Translations under genes and position numbers: made by a program
The notes under the pieces: generated by a model
Database searches by the model: none
What the model was told of the DNA's origin: nothing
The model's input: the letters and a program-made list of their open reading frames with translations, nothing else
Shown: positions 4,878-5,456 of the stretch, piece after piece
Numbering within the stretch: position 1 is the first letter of the stretch
Layout of the letters: every line of letters starts with the position of its first letter
Assembly: GCA_964513655.1 (NCBI GenBank)
Contig: CAZENQ010000143.1
Location: forward strand, 1 to 5,456
Length of the DNA: 5,456 bases
From: G020350405 sp964513655
GTDB taxonomy: Bacteria > Planctomycetota > Phycisphaerae > Sedimentisphaerales > Anaerobacaceae
Reading direction: 5' to 3'

Positions 4878-5209
4878 GTAAAACTTTCTATCTTCTCCTT
4901 GCATATCTTCTCTGACAATTCATGTAGTTTTTCGACGCAGGGGGCTAATTGTTCCCGTTGCTTCTTCAATACCACGTGAGCAGTAAGTTATTCCTTATCC
5001 TTGGAGTTCTGGCATTTTAACAGCTGCGGGTCATGGAAAGTACTGAACATTTGGACCGGCAACTTTGACATAATTTTGAAATTCAACTCTCTCGCCCTAA
5101 GCATCGCTAATGAAGCTTTCCCAAACGCGTGCCCACAGGGCAGGCTGGCGAGGCACCGCTCTTGGGTGCTGTCGCCTTTCGCCGAATAGACTATCCGAAA
5201 ATAGACCAA
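4874..5209 (-). pseudogene. Interrupted frame upstream of the protease; possible gene remnant
   Basis: This minus-strand frame is open for 112 codons except for one TAA at 4990-4988. The part after the stop can start at GTG 4975 and gives 33 residues with a strongly helical, charged pattern (KKQREQLAPCVEKLHELSEK, then ICKEKIESFT). The part before it (to ATG 5209) is less protein-like, with RARELNFKIMSKLPVQMFST in the middle, and crosses the hairpin at 5147-5176. Either the C-terminal piece is a real small protein, or the whole is a decayed gene, or only a repeat with open frames. I recognise no family. Apart from these frames and the hairpin, the stretch 4830-5223 shows nothing I can support. 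Confidence 0.3.
5147..5176. other. GC-rich hairpin beside the right terminal repeat
   Basis: GGCGA (5147-5151) and GCACC (5153-5157) pair with GGTGC (5165-5169) and TCGCC (5172-5176), leaving a 7-base loop and a small internal loop. Only three T follow, so it is a poor terminator. It lies 47 bp before the start of the terminal repeat and may be a regulatory structure or part of the same repeat family. Confidence 0.35.
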
Positions 5210-5223
5210 TAATCAATAGAAAA

Positions 5224-5456
5224 GATAAAAAAAGGGAACGACAACTCTACCGCGTTAGGCGCGTCGGAGGGCAGCTAATCCAAAGCACGCTCGCGAGGCA
5301 GCGGGGCACGACAACTCTACCGGACAGAATTCGTATCTCGTGAAGCGTATCTCGGTAGTTGAGGGCGGATAGGAAAATCAAAGATTAAAAATCAAAATGC
5401 AAAGATACAGATAAAAATGCAAAAAAGGAGTAAGGAGCCAGGAGTAAGAAGTAAGA
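5224..5456. repeat. Right copy of the 233-bp perfect terminal direct repeat
   Basis: Position 5224 corresponds to position 1 and position 5456 to position 233. If the molecule is circular this copy is redundant and the real sequence closes at 5223/1. The intergenic region between the protease start and the TIR-gene promoter would then be continuous, running from 4827 through the junction to about 426. Confidence 0.9.

Noticed and set aside
5110..5343. Plus-strand open frame entering the right terminal repeat
   Set aside because: It spans the hairpin and repeat motifs, has no ribosome site, and its peptide is Arg-rich in the manner of out-of-frame repeat DNA.
1..5456. Insertion sequence with terminal repeats
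   Set aside because: The terminal repeats are direct, not inverted, and no transposase or transposase remnant is recognisable.

Overview
The window reads as bacterial DNA of intermediate GC content with Shine-Dalgarno-led genes, from an uncultivated or metagenomic source. It holds no rRNA, tRNA or taxonomic marker gene, so I do not assign a taxon. The A-rich and GGAGTAAG-type degenerate repeats near the ends look like the dispersed intergenic repeats of some candidate-phylum genomes, but that is an impression only. Bases 1-233 and 5224-5456 are identical by reading. The sequence is therefore either a 5223-bp circle written with an overlap (or a tandem unit), or a segment lying between two copies of a dispersed repeat. 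No replication, mobilisation, integrase or transposase gene is visible.

Layout: 1-233 is the terminal repeat, with a paired 15-bp motif and an A-rich tract. 233-391 is a cluster of hairpins ending in T tracts. A TATAAT promoter lies at 427-432. The plus strand then carries one large gene (586-3084). The minus strand carries, in its own reading order, a decayed or very small coding remnant (5209-4874), a secreted trypsin-like serine protease (4826-3939), a broken reading frame (3802-3538) and a small winged-helix protein (3427-3053). The last one meets the large gene tail to tail with a 32-bp overlap.

The large gene is the centre of interest. It encodes one polypeptide of about 820-832 residues that joins a TIR domain with its catalytic glutamate, an HD-type metal phosphohydrolase-like domain of the kind seen in bacterial conflict proteins, and a C-terminal domain of the eIF-2B/MtnA/ribose-1,5-bisphosphate isomerase family. 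In that last domain both isomerase catalytic residues appear to be replaced. The simplest model is an anti-phage or other conflict effector in which the eIF-2B-like domain binds a ligand (perhaps a sugar phosphate or nucleotide derivative) or drives assembly, the HD domain makes or destroys a nucleotide or phosphate signal, and the TIR domain consumes NAD+. That model is inference; the three domain assignments rest on visible motifs.

The winged-helix protein could be a local regulator. The protease is predicted to act outside the cytoplasm and may be unrelated cargo. A purine-rich site in front of an in-frame ATG in the TIR-HD linker suggests a possible second, TIR-less product.
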